Origin: Sophora flavescens
Lineage: Eukaryota; Streptophyta; Magnoliopsida; Fabales; Fabaceae
Length of the DNA: 64,000 bases
Assembly: GCA_030762895.1 (NCBI GenBank)
Contig: CM061066.1
Coordinates: 120,250,715-120,314,714, forward strand
Reading direction: 5' to 3'
Positions within the stretch are counted from its first letter, which is position 1. Every line of letters starts with the position of its first letter. Both the position numbers and the translations under genes were made by a program. Under the pieces are notes generated by a model that saw nothing but the letters and a program-made list of their open reading frames with translations, had not been told where the DNA came from and did not search any database. Below, piece after piece: positions 21,915 to 32,469 of the stretch.

Positions 21915-22081
21915 GAAATGTTATGCTTGTTCAAACACCATTTTTCATTCATTCTAGGGTAAGTTTCCTTGATGATGCTTTTGTGCTCACATAAGTATAG
22001 TTCAACCTCATCAGTGTTATTCAATATATACAAATGTGCTTGAAGCACTTCCTCCCGATCCATGCTCTTAACAGTGATACC

Positions 22082-22591
22082 TCATGTACCCTTTTCATCG
22101 TATCTTTCTTCGTGACGAGACTTCGTAAGCCCTACAGGTTCCGCTTCTGACATGTAGTCTGTACAAAACTCAATAGCTTCTTCTGCAACATACCTTTCAA
22201 CAATAGATGCTTCGGGACGGTGTGGATTCTTCATATATCCTTTCAATATCTTCATGTATCGCTCAAACGGGTACATCCACCTTAAATAAACGGGGCCGCA
22301 CAATCTAATCTCCCTCACTAGATGAACAATCAAATGAACCATGATGTCAAAAAATGAAGGTGGAAAATACATCTCCAATTGGCACAAGATAATGGCTGCC
22401 TCATTTTCCAAGTCATCCAACTTTTTAGTGTCAATGACCTTGCTACATATAGCATTGAAGAATAAGCATAACCTAGTAATGGCATGTCTGACTTTTTTTG
22501 GCAATATGTCACGAATGGCCACCGGTAGTAGTTGTTGCATCAAGACATGACAATCATGAGACTTTAAGCCAACTAATTTGAGATCTTTCAT
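22082..22591 (-). pseudogene. TNP2 middle region (DUF4218-like)
   Basis: A 169-codon frame reading GLKSHDCHVLMQQLLP at the start and PPSFFDIMVHLIVHL and EASIVERYVAEEAIEFC further on, the hallmark of DUF4218. It ends in a TGA (22082-22084) where the family continues. It is separated from the N-terminal segment by a TGA at 22749-22751, a frameshift near an A-run (about 22672-22681) and a stop at about 22613. Confidence 0.85.
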
Positions 22592-22748
22592 TGAGACAAG
22601 TCTTTTGATATTTTAAGAGTAACCCTGTGGCACTTTGACTCCCCGTAGACATTCACATAAACTTCTTTTCTCTTTTTTTTGATAAAGTATGACATGCTGG
22701 GAGCAAATAAGTCTTCTTATCCCCCACTTTAAGTGGAGCTAACTGCTC

Positions 22749-24449
22749 TCATACACCCATCGCAACTAGATCCAGACGAGCATTCACACCATCCTTTGTC
22801 TTGCCTTGAATGTTGAGAAGCGTTCCGATTAAACCGTCACACACATTTTTCTCCACATGCATCACATCAATACAATGTCTTACATCAAGCTTGCACCAGT
22901 ATGGAAGATCAAATAAGATCGACCTCTTCTTCCATATTTTCTTCTCGGTATCCTTCTTCTGGGTCTTCCCATAGATAACATTAGTGTTGTTCACCCTTTC
23001 ATAAACTTGCTCTCCAGTCAAGGCCACCGGAGCAATTTCATTCTCCGGAAGTCCATTGAAAGCTTTTCTCAATCTACGATAAGGATGATTACGTCGGAGA
23101 AATCTCCGATGCCCAAGGTAAACTGTCTTCCTTCCATGTTGCAATTGATGGTAACATGTGCCTTCTTCATATATTGGACATGCTTTATTCCCCTTAACAC
23201 TATACCCACACAGGTTCCCGTATGCTGGAAAGTCATTGATGGTGCAAAATAACATGGCACGCAATCTGAATGTCTCACGGCAATACCCGTCGATCACATC
23301 AACGCCTTCATCCCACAACATTCTCAAGTCTTCAATCAAGGGACTCAGATAAACATCAATATCATTTCCTGGCTGTTTAGGACCCGAAATTATCATACTT
23401 AACATAATGTATTTGCGCTTCATGCACAACCAAGGAGACAGGTTGAAAATTACCAGGAGAACAGGCCATGAACTATGAATACTACTTAAGTTTCCATATG
23501 GATTCATTCCATCGGTAGCAAGTCCAAGCCTGAGGTTTCTGGGCTTATTTGCGAAATCCGGAAACAAACTATCAATTCTCTTCCATTGCAAAGAATCGGC
23601 CGGATGCCGAAGCTGTCCATCACACTTCCTCTCATCTGCATGCCATCTAATGTTCTTCGCTTCATTTACATTAGCAAACAATCGCTTGAACCGCGAAATC
23701 ACGGGAAGATACCATAACACCTTCGCAGGAGGATCTTTGGTGACCACATCACAACTAGAATCACCATCCTTCACTTTGTAGCGTGATACCCCATACCTGG
23801 GGCACTCGTGCATCTCTTCAAACTCTTTCCTATACAATATGCAATCATTGGGGCAAGCGTGTATTTTCTTATACTCCATACCCATCGGACACAATATCTT
23901 CTTCGCCTCATAGTTTCGAGATGACAATGTGTTGCCTTCTGGAAGCATGTCTTTCAACAACTCAAGCAATTCGGTAAAGCTTTTATCGCTCCACCCATTT
24001 CTCGCCTTCACATTGAACAATCTTAACACCGCTGACAACTGTGTGAAATTAGTGCACCCCGGATACAAAGCCACTTCCGTATCACTGCACAAAGTATCAT
24101 ACACATGAGCGCGCTGAAAAGACTCTTGCCCAACATCACAGATCACGTCCTTTAGTCCATCATCCATTTCCACGTCATCAACTTCCCCTCTATCCGACAC
24201 CCTCGGCCTATCTAACGATTCACCATGACATATCCATGTTGTATAACTCTTGCAAATCCCCTCACAAATAAGGTGATCACGTATCTCCTCAGCTTCTAGT
24301 CGTCTCTCATTCAAAAAGTTAACACAAGGACAATAAAACCTTCCGTTACCACTATCAGGAGCATTTGTTTTTGCAAACATTAGAAAATCTTCCACTCCAT
24401 TTTCATACTCATCACTTGTCCGTCTAGCATTCATCCAACCGCGATCCAT
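22749..24449 (-). pseudogene. TNP2 transposase, N-terminal and catalytic region
   Basis: A 566-codon frame. Residues 1-75 form the transposase-associated domain (MDRGWMNARR, CPCVN, ICEGICKSYTTWICHGE). The tnp2 domain follows (MEYKKIHACPNDCILYR, then NIRWHADERK, LGLATDGMNPYG, SGPKQPGNDIDVYL). The conserved D residues in LATDGMNP and GNDIDVYL are candidates for the DDE-type catalytic centre. It ends RLDLVAMGV-stop, where related proteins continue, so the TGA is a nonsense mutation (likely CGA to TGA). The role would be cleavage and transfer of CACTA ends; this copy encodes a truncated protein. Confidence 0.9.
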
Positions 24450-24924
24450 GACTAAACCAATAACTTCATACTTAGTCCAACATATTCGTCAACCACTTCT
24501 TATGACAGGGTATTGCCCTATCCCATTCGAGAAGAAACTTTTTCAACATTTGGTTAACAGTTAGACCTGAACTCTCATGCTCATACTCGACAAAATTTCG
24601 GCAGCATTTCCCTTCGGTCTCAGACGTACACATCCACCACGATAAAGTATGCACCAGGAGAACGAAAGGAAATGTATCAATCCGAACTTTCATCAAGTAT
24701 ATAACATTAGAATCAATGAATAACTATTTTAACTGAATTAAGAAAAAGTTTTTTCCCAAACTGTCCAACTTTGGACAATTCAAGATCCAACACAATGAGC
24801 GGTACATTAAGCACGTACACATGTGCTCATTAGTATTGCATATTAAACGGGAAACTAAGGATTTACTAATTATGTAGCTTGCATGAAGATGGGACTTGAA
24901 AAGTGAAGAAAATGAGCCAAACAG
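24450..24924. other. E3 transposase upstream region
   Basis: Sequence just upstream of the TNP2 start, shared with E2 from about 10372. It includes TGAAGATGGGACTTGAAAAG and AAGTGAAGAAAATGAGCC, which also stand at the start of the palindrome array in the Athila-like LTR (48573-48611). The promoter or 5' leader of TNP2 should lie here or further right. Confidence 0.5.
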
Positions 24925-25215
24925 AGCCAATCACGGCCTAGCCGTGACAGCCATCACGGCTTAGCCGTGACAGCCATCACGGCCGTGATAGAGTAGAGCT
25001 TAAAAGAAAGAATGGAAAAGTCAGAACTGGTCACGACTAGCCCGTGATGTCCATCACGGCCGTGACATGCCAACTGAACCAGACCCTCACAGGAAGAACT
25101 GATCACGGCCTAGCAATGATGGTGGTCACGGCCGTGACAGACCAACCAGTGAAGCAACTTCCAAGGCAGAATCTGTCACAGCCTAGCCGTGACAGGCATC
25201 ACGGCCGTGACGCGT
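24925..25215. repeat. CACGG-palindrome array in E3
   Basis: About nine palindromic blocks of the type TCACGGCCTAGCCGTGA and TCACGGCCGTGA with CAACTGAACCAGACCCTCAC spacers. It lies upstream of TNP2, inside its presumed transcription unit or promoter. Confidence 0.9.
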
Positions 25216-25990
25216 GATACCATCACTTGTGTTCCTTTCTGTGTACCCTTTGTCCACCAATTGGAAAAATCCAGTCTTGGAGCCATTTCCACTATGGCGG
25301 ATTAGACACAGATTCACACTTTATAACACTTCACACACAGAACAACACATGCAATTTCATTATATTTATGTATATATATATATATATATATATATACATA
25401 CACACAGAACAAGGACTCAAGACACAAACTTCACAAGCTGATTTTCGTAGAAAAATCTTTTTCTTAAATGATAAATAATAGCAGAAATAGAAACCCAAAA
25501 AGAAGAAACCCTAAACACACAAAATCAAGCTTGAAATAAAAAACCCAGAAGCTGATTTTAAAAAAAAGGAGATGAAGATAACCTTAACGAGGCTTGTCAC
25601 AATCGTCTTTACCACCGTCTTCAACAATGGTGGGAAGGAGACAGGTCGTGAAAGCAGAGGATTGAAGGAACGAAGGAGCTTGGAGGTTGGAGGGAGTGAA
25701 CTTCGCGGTGAGAATGAGAAGTGGTTTTGGAGACCAGAAATGTTACAGGCCGCGCGTTAGCAGAGGAGATGAGGGAGCTTGCGTGAAGGAAGAAAGAGAG
25801 CCGCTAGAGGGAGGGATTGCTTCGATGTGAGAAAGAGAGGAGTATTTTGTGTTTTATGGTTTTCAGAAACTAAAGACTGGGGGAGCATAGAGCAGTGAGA
25901 GAGTTAGGGAAGAAAGTCACGAGCACAAAACAAAAAGGAATTGAAGAGGGCGCGGAACAGATGGAGGGAATGACAAAAAGTAGGGTTTTG
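25216..25990. other. E3 right inner region
   Basis: Contains a TA/CA-rich run (25371-25402) and a purine-rich zone with GGAGGGAG and GAGAG tracts (25625-25970), positioned like those of E1 and E2. Short frames (such as 25572-25760) have no recognisable content. This is the likely promoter and first-exon region for the minus-strand genes. Confidence 0.4.
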
Positions 25991-26399
25991 TCAAATATTA
26001 CACATCGGTTTAGAAAAAACCGATGTGGTTATCCATATTTCACATCGGTTTAAAAATAACCGATGTAGAACTTATGATTTAATTTAATTAAAATTTCATT
26101 TTTTTAATTTATTACATCGGTTACAAATAAACCGATGTGGATAATATAAATAAAACATTGGTTCATTAGGAACCGATGTGGAAAGATACAATTTTTAAAT
26201 TTTAATTTTTTTTTGTTTTAATTTTAGACATCGGTTAACAAATAACCGATGTGGAAAATGTTAACACATCGGTTATTTTTGAAACCGATGTGGAATCCTT
26301 TGCTTTTAATTTCAAAAATGCCACCGCCTCGTTTTACACATCGGTTTTATGGAAACCGATGTGGAAACTCCGATGTTAAAAACATATTTTGCACTAGTG
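25991..26399. repeat. E3 right subterminal repeats and terminus
   Basis: About twelve ACATCGGTT / AACCGATGTG halves in pairs, then TTTTGCACTAGTG. TGT follows as target duplication. The sequence CAAAAATGCCACCGCCTCGT (26312-26331) before the last pair is shared with E2 (12187-12206), and a variant with E1 (about 6753-6772). Confidence 0.9.
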
Positions 26400-27010
26400 T
26401 GTCACGAAAGCAGTAGTATAATCCCAACTAAGTGCTCCACATGCCAATATGTTTTTCAAATTTTTTTTTCACTTCAAAGCTAAGGTTATTATGGTTGAGT
26501 TAGGATATTTGGAAGCTCTTTCTATTTTTTTTAAATTTAAATTATTTAGAAGACAATATGATTATGTCACCAAAGCAGTATTATAGTGGATGACTCGATT
26601 ATATCCTCCTTAGGCCAAGATGTTCCAAGATAAATTTCTGAGTTTTTATTTCTCTCTCCAAAGTTAAGGTTAAAGGTTATTAGGGTTGATTAAGGTATTT
26701 GATTTTTTAATTAATTTATTTATTGTACGCAAAGATGAATTTTTATTTTTGATTTTTCACTCCAAATGTAGGGTTAAAGGTTATTAAGGTTGAGTTATGA
26801 TATTTGAAAGTTCATTATAATTTTTTTAAATTATTTAAAACCTTTCTTAGAAGACGGTATGGTTATGTCATGAGAACAATATTGTTATAAATATGTAATT
26901 ACTTAATAATAATATTAAAGTTAATGGGCAATTGAAAATAATTTTATAATATGAAAATTGTTTTCCTTAAGTGTGACTGACACCATTCATAATATAAATA
27001 TTAAATCTTA
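26400..27010. mobile_element. Foldback copy 2, part after E3
   Basis: Rest of the right arm, from GTCACGAAAGCAGTAGTATA to TTAAGTGTGACTGACACC and the terminal AT-rich stretch. Together with 16121-17359 it makes a foldback of about 1.85 kb. Confidence 0.75.
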
Positions 27011-27080
27011 AATGGAACAAATAACAATAGTTTATTAATATGATTATATTAAATATTTGTCAAAAAAATCACAAACAATC

Positions 27081-27139
27081 CTTATAGTCTAGTGGTAGTG
27101 TTGGGTTGTTGCTGGAGGCCTAGTGTTTGAGTCCCACTT
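27081..27139 (+). other. tRNA-like module 2
   Basis: TATAGTCTAGTGGTAGTG and GTTTGAGTCCCAC at the same spacing as module 1; the B box has one substitution (GTTTGAG for GTTCGAG). Confidence 0.45.
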
Positions 27140-27179
27140 ATTGCATTTTGGCTTACAATTTTATTTTTAACAATTAAAC

Positions 27180-27860
27180 TATTTTAAAAGACGATACGGT
27201 TATGTCACGAAAGGAGTAGTATAGTGGATGACACCCAAATAGTCCCCGTAGGCCAAGACGATTTTTAATTTTGTTTTTCACTTCAAAGCTAAGGTTAAAG
27301 GTTATTATGGTTGAATTAGGATATTTGGAAGCTCATTCTATTTTTTTAAAAAAATTTAAATTATTTATAAGACAATATGGTTATGTCACGAAAGGAGTAG
27401 TATAGTGGATGACACCCAACTAAGTCCTCCGTAGGCCAAGACGATTTTTTATTTTGTTTTTCACTTCAAAGCAAAGGTTAAATGTTATTATGGTTGAATT
27501 ATGATATTTGAAAACTCATTCTATTTGATTTATTTCTTCACTTTTCCTGTGTAAATTAACCATCGTTAGAAAATATATTTATCTATCATTTTATTATTTT
27601 TGTTCTCTCTTGAAATTCTATTTGATTTAATTCTCCTATTATTCCCATGCAAGTGAACTTTTTTAGAAAATATATTTATCTAGCAAATTATTATTGTTAT
27701 TTTCTCTTAAAAATCTATTTGATTGATTGATTCTCTTTTTCCGTGCAAGTTAACCATTTTTAGAACACATAGTTATCTATCATAATTTTTTTTTTCATTT
27801 CTCTTCAAAATCTATTGAATTCATTTCCCATCTTTTCCCGTGCAAACTAACCATTTTTCA
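27180..27860. repeat. Right-arm type repeats and pyrimidine-rich repeats, unit 2
   Basis: Two repeats of about 175 bp (27180-27525) followed by about three pyrimidine-rich units of about 100 bp (27525-27860), collinear with 15160-15880. Confidence 0.7.
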
Positions 27861-28100
27861 AATAAACGACATCCTCGACCTCGTCTCCATCACCCCTAAA
27901 ACAAAGAACGACAAAGTATATTAAATCTTGTAATACCATAGCTAGAGAGAAAAGTCATAGATAGATAGATAGTGAAACAATAACAAATAAAAATATCAAT
28001 ATTGCATATTTATTTCCAAAAACCAGAATCATCTTATGACAATGAATGATTTTGAAATTAGTTAATTCAAATTTTTTTACTAATGCTATTTCAATACATT

Positions 28101-29960
28101 TATAATTTAAAATGTATATTATGGACGGTGTCAGTCACACTTAAGAAAACAATTTTCACATTATAAAATTAATTTCAATTGATCATTAATTTTTATATTA
28201 TTTTTAACTAATTAAATATTTATAACACTATTGTTTTCATGACTTAACCATATTGTATTCTAATAAAAGTTTTAAATAATTTTAAAAAATTAGAATGAAC
28301 TTCAAAATATCCTAACTCAACCTTAGTAACATTTAACCCTACATTTGGAGTGAATAATAAAATCAAAAGTCCATCTTGGCATACAATAGACATAGTTGGA
28401 TCATCCACATTCAACTATACTACACCTTTCATGGCTTAACCACGTTGTCTTCGAAAAAAAAAGTGATTTTTTTAAAAACAATATATAATGATCTTCCAAA
28501 TACCGTAAATCAACCCAAATAACATTTAACCTTAACTTTGGAGAGAAAAATAAAAAATAAAAAAATTATGTCGGAACATCTTGGCCTGAGGACGATATAA
28601 TTGAGTCATCCACTATAATACTGCTTTCATGATATAGCCATATTGTCTTTTAAATTTTTTTTTTAAAAAAAATTACAGTGAGCTTCTAAATATCTTAATT
28701 CAACCATGGTAACCTTTAACTCTAGCTTTGAAGCGAAAAAAGATTAAAAAATCATCTTGGCCCACATAGGACTTAGTTGTGTCATCCAGTATACTACTGC
28801 TTTTGTAACGTAACCATATTGTCTTTTAAAATAGTTTCATTTTTAAAATAAAAAAAATAGAATGAGCTTCCAAATACCCTAGCTAAACCCTAAAAACCTT
28901 TAACCCTAGCTTTGAAGTAAAATATAAAAATTGAAAAAATCATCTTGGTCTATAAAAGATTTAGTGTGGTCATTTACTATACTATTGTTTTCGTGACATA
29001 ACCGTATGATGTTCAATTTTTTTTTAAAAAAACTTTCTTAGAAAAAAATAGAATGAACTTCTATACCCAAATTGAACCCTAGTGACCTTTAACCCTAGCT
29101 TTGGAGTGGAAAGTAAAAAATGAAAAAACATCTTGGGATCTCATTGCTACAAAAAAGCAACATGGTTATGTCACGCAAGCAGTAATATAATGGATGGTGA
29201 CACCCAACTATGTCCTTCGTAGGCCAAGATAATTTTTTAATTTGTATATTTTACTCCAAATCTAGGTTTGAAGGTTTTTAGGGTATTTGGAAGCTCATTC
29301 TAATTTTTCTTTTTAAAAATTAAATTATTTTAGAAGACAATATGATAATGTCACGAAAGCAGTAGTATAGTCCCAATTAAGTCCTCCGCATGCCAATATG
29401 TTTTTAATTTTTTTTTCACTTCAAAGCTAAAGGTTATTATGGCTGAGTTAGGATATTTGGAAGCTCTTTCTATTTTTTTTTTAAATTTAAATTATTTAGA
29501 AGACAATATGATTTTGTCACCAAAGCAGTATTATAGTTGATGACTCGATTATATCCTCGTTAGGCCAAGATGTTCCAAGATAAATTTTTGATTTTTGATT
29601 TCTCTCTCCAAAGTTAAGGTTAAATGTTATTAGGGTTGATTAAGGTATTTGATTTTTTAATTAAATTATTTTTTGTACGCAAAGATGAATTTTTGATTTT
29701 TTGATTTTTCACTCCAAATGTAGGGTTAAAGGTTATTAAGGTTGAGTTATGATATTTGGAAGTTCATTATAATTTTTTTAAATTATTTAAAACCTTTCTT
29801 AGAAGACGGTATGGTTTTGTCATGAAAACAATAGTGTTATAAATATTTAATTACTTAATAATAATATTAAAATTAATGGGTAATTGAAAATAATTTTATA
29901 ATATGAAAATTATTTTCCTTAAGTGTGACTGACACCATTCATAATATAAATTTTAAATCT
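28101..29960. mobile_element. Foldback copy 3
   Basis: The left arm is 28101-29130 and the right arm 29131-29960. It has the same outer ends (GTGTCAGTCACACTTAAG and CTTAAGTGTGACTGACACC) and the same turn point CTTGGGATCTCATTGCTAC as copies 1 and 2. Uninterrupted. Confidence 0.75.
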
Positions 29961-30031
29961 TAAATGGAACAAATAACAATAGTTTATTAATATGATTATA
30001 TTTTAAATTTGTCAAACTAATCACAAACAAT

Positions 30032-30090
30032 CCTGATAGCCTAGTGGTAGTGTTGGGTTGTTGCTTGAGGCCTAGTGTTTGAGTCCCACT
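30032..30090 (+). other. tRNA-like module 3
   Basis: GATAGCCTAGTGGTAGTG plus GTTTGAGTCCCAC. Here the A-box side matches the consensus TAGCNNAGTGG best of all copies. Confidence 0.45.
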
Positions 30091-30139
30091 TACTGCATTT
30101 TGGCTTATATTTTTTTGACTTACATTTTTATTTTTAAAA

Positions 30140-31065
30140 ATTAAACTATTTTAGAAGACGATACGGTTATGTCACGAAAGGAGTAGTATAGTGGATGACA
30201 CCCAATTAAGTCCTCCGTAGGTCAAGATGATTTTTAATTTTGTTTTTCACTTCAAAGCTAAGGTTAAAGGTTATTATGGTTGAATTAGGATATTTGGAAG
30301 CTCATTCTATTTTTTTTAAAAAAATTAAATTATTTAGAAGACAACATGGTGATGTCACGAAAGGAGTAGTATAGTGGATGACACCCAACTAAGTCCTCCG
30401 TAGGCCAAGACGATTTTTTATTTTGTTTTTTACTCCAAAACAATGGTTAAAGGTTATTATGGTTGAATTATGATATTTGGAAGCTCATTCTATTTATTTT
30501 TTTAAAAAAACAAATTATTTAAAAGACAATATGGTTATGTCACGAAAACAATATTATAATGGATGACTCAATAATGTCCTCTTTAGGCCAAGATGTTCCA
30601 CGATAATTTTTTTTATTTTTTATTTCTCTCTCCAAAGTTGGTGTTAAAGGGTTGGTTTAGGGTATTTGGAGGATCCTTCTATTTTTTTTAAATAATTTTT
30701 TTTAGAAGACTATGTGGTTATGTCATGAAATATGTAGTATAGTGGAATGAAGGTGACCCAACTAAGTCTTCAGTATGTCAAGATGAACTTTTGATTTTTG
30801 ATTTTTCACTCCAAAATGTAGGATTAAAGGTTATTAAGGTTGTGTTAGGATATTTGGAAGTTTATTCTAATTTATTAAAATTATTTAAATCTTTTTTTTA
30901 GAAGACAATATGATTATGTCATAAAAACAGCGGTGTTATCAATATTTATTTAGTTAATAATAATATTAAATTTAATGGGTAATTGAAAATAATTTTATAA
31001 TATAAAAATTATTTTCCTTAAATGTGACTAACACCATCCATAATATAAATTTTAAATAACAAGTG
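30140..31065. repeat. Right-arm only tract, unit 3
   Basis: Five repeats of about 175 bp in right-arm orientation, ending AAATGTGACTAACACCATCC and the AT-rich outer end, without a matching left arm. This may be a half foldback left by deletion or unequal exchange. Confidence 0.6.
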
Positions 31066-31132
31066 TAATAATTAACAGTAGGAAAATAATATTTATATAT
31101 TATAAATTTGTAAGACCAATCAGTAATATTTA

Positions 31133-31190
31133 TTATAGCCTCGTGGTAGTGTTACTTGAATGGATCCCCGTGTAGGTACGGTCCTCGATT
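31133..31190 (+). other. tRNA-like module 4 (diverged)
   Basis: TATAGCCTCGTGGTAGTG, then GGTCCTCGATTTTTGCC in place of the B box. It is followed by GCATTTTGGCCTACA, as after modules 1-3, and by GGCGCGTGAGCAGC. Confidence 0.35.
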
Positions 31191-31685
31191 TTTGCCGGTT
31201 GCATTTTGGCCTACAATTTTATGTATTCCGCTTGCTGTGGACAGAGGGCGCGTGAGCAGCTGCACCTTCGGGCTTCGGTGGTGTTATGCGAAAAAAATAA
31301 GTTTGACCAGAGGACACAATCATAAATGAACAAAATTTGTATATTAAATAATAAATGACAAAATATTAAATCATTAAATACTATCTCTTCCTATTGACTC
31401 ATACAAAACTACATTAAAACAGTCAAATTATCAAGGTACCATAGAAACATCTCCAAGCATATAGCATGCCAATGCCGTGGATTAATTTTTTATTCGAAGG
31501 GACTTACACATATTCAGGAGTAGAGTATAAGTTCTCTGCCTCCCCTACTGAATCACTAACGGTGATGAATGCAGGGAGCTTGTTCTTAAGGCTCTCGGTT
31601 TGTTTTTTGAAAGAAGCCCACTTAAGTCATTTCATTAATCAAAAGTTGTGCAATACAAGTTGGAATAGAATTAAAAATGTGGTGA
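31191..31685. other. Spacer, nothing recognised
   Basis: AT-rich with GGGCGCGTGAGCAGCTGC at 31247-31264. No coding sequence or repeat structure was recognised. Confidence 0.3.
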
Positions 31686-32130
31686 TTAGCATAACTTGTA
31701 GCTATCCTTCGTAAACAATGAGTCTATATAAAAATCATTGGCTTTCCTCTTAACAAACTTCACATGAAAGTTATGATTATTGGCTGGAATAGTAGGACAG
31801 TTATCTAAAATGGAACCAAACTCTGAAATGTTTGCACTACTCTTAAGAACATTGTCAGCTACCATCTTGTTGTCCAACTCCAGAATGACATTGGAAAACC
31901 CAATAGAGGAGACCCATTGCAGGGCTTTCAATAACCCCATTGCTTCTCCTTCATGGACTCGAAGCAGAGGATTAAAACCATTCAGTCTTGAACGCAATGA
32001 AGACCCCATTCTCATCTCTAATGCAAGCGCCCAGACTTGTGACACACTTATCCTCCCAAAAAAACGTACGCATCCATATTACATTTAACGAAGTGGGATT
32101 TTTCAAAGTTAATGAGCCATGTCACATAAG
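31686..32130 (-). pseudogene. RNase H-like domain fragment (RVT_3 type)
   Basis: Minus strand: VKCNMDA near 32090, then LGACIRDENGVF in one frame and FNPLLRVHEGEAMGLLKALQW, NVILELDNKMVADNV in another. Acidic residues of the RNase H fold are seen in CNMDA, HEGEA and LELDN. A 1-nt shift near 31975 joins the two frames. The C-terminal part is diverged. This type is found at the end of plant LINE-like elements and in stand-alone RNase H-like genes. It is a fragment with no reverse transcriptase nearby. Confidence 0.65.
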
Positions 32131-32469
32131 AATTACACATTTTATGAGATAAGCAATGGTGGAGGTGGAAACTGGAAGAAAAAATCTTATTGTTACTTCA
32201 TCTTTCTGTTACCTGCTTATAGAGGTATCTGTGATTATATATATATATATATATATATTAGTGTATCTACCTGTGCATGAGAGAATATGTTATTCTTTAT
32301 GATTTCATAATAAAATATCTAATTGTTGATTTCATATTTTTTGTTTAATTTTTTTAGAGAAATTATTTATCAAAAATTATTGAAATCATAATAGATAAAT
32401 TATTGAAATCATAATATGTAAAATATGTAAAATATAATAGATAAATATTCATATAATTTTAATTATAAT
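32131..32469. other. AT-rich spacer with (TA)n
   Basis: Contains (TA)n at 32237-32258 and short direct repeats (AATTATTGAAATCATAATA at about 32370-32420). Non-coding. Confidence 0.4.

Larger units (their letters stand above)
17360..26399 (-). mobile_element. Full-length CACTA element E3 (9040 bp)
   Basis: Left end CACTGGTGCAGAAAAGGG, right end reverse complement CACTAGTGCAAAATATG. The target duplication TGT is at 17357-17359 and 26400-26402. Removing E3 and one TGT restores GACAATATGGTTATGTCACGAAAG-like sequence, as found uninterrupted in copy 1 at 14394. Two minus-strand genes are present: TNP2 transposase (24449-21261) and an ORF2 with Transposase_24 and Ulp1-like parts (about 21110-18000). 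Stops and frameshifts in TNP2 mean it is no longer autonomous. Confidence 0.95.
13126..31065. repeat. Tandem triplication of a unit of about 2.95 kb, middle copy split by E3
   Basis: The phrase TATAATTTAAAAT(T/G)TATATTATGG starts units at 13126, 16121 and 28101. Unit 1 is 2995 bp. Unit 2 is 11980 bp, or about 2940 bp after subtracting E3 (9040 bp). Unit 3 runs to about 31065 but ends in an extra right arm instead of the pyrimidine-rich tail. Each unit contains a foldback, a tRNA-like module, one to two more right-type repeats and (units 1 and 2) a pyrimidine-rich tandem repeat. No coding sequence is seen. Confidence 0.85.
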
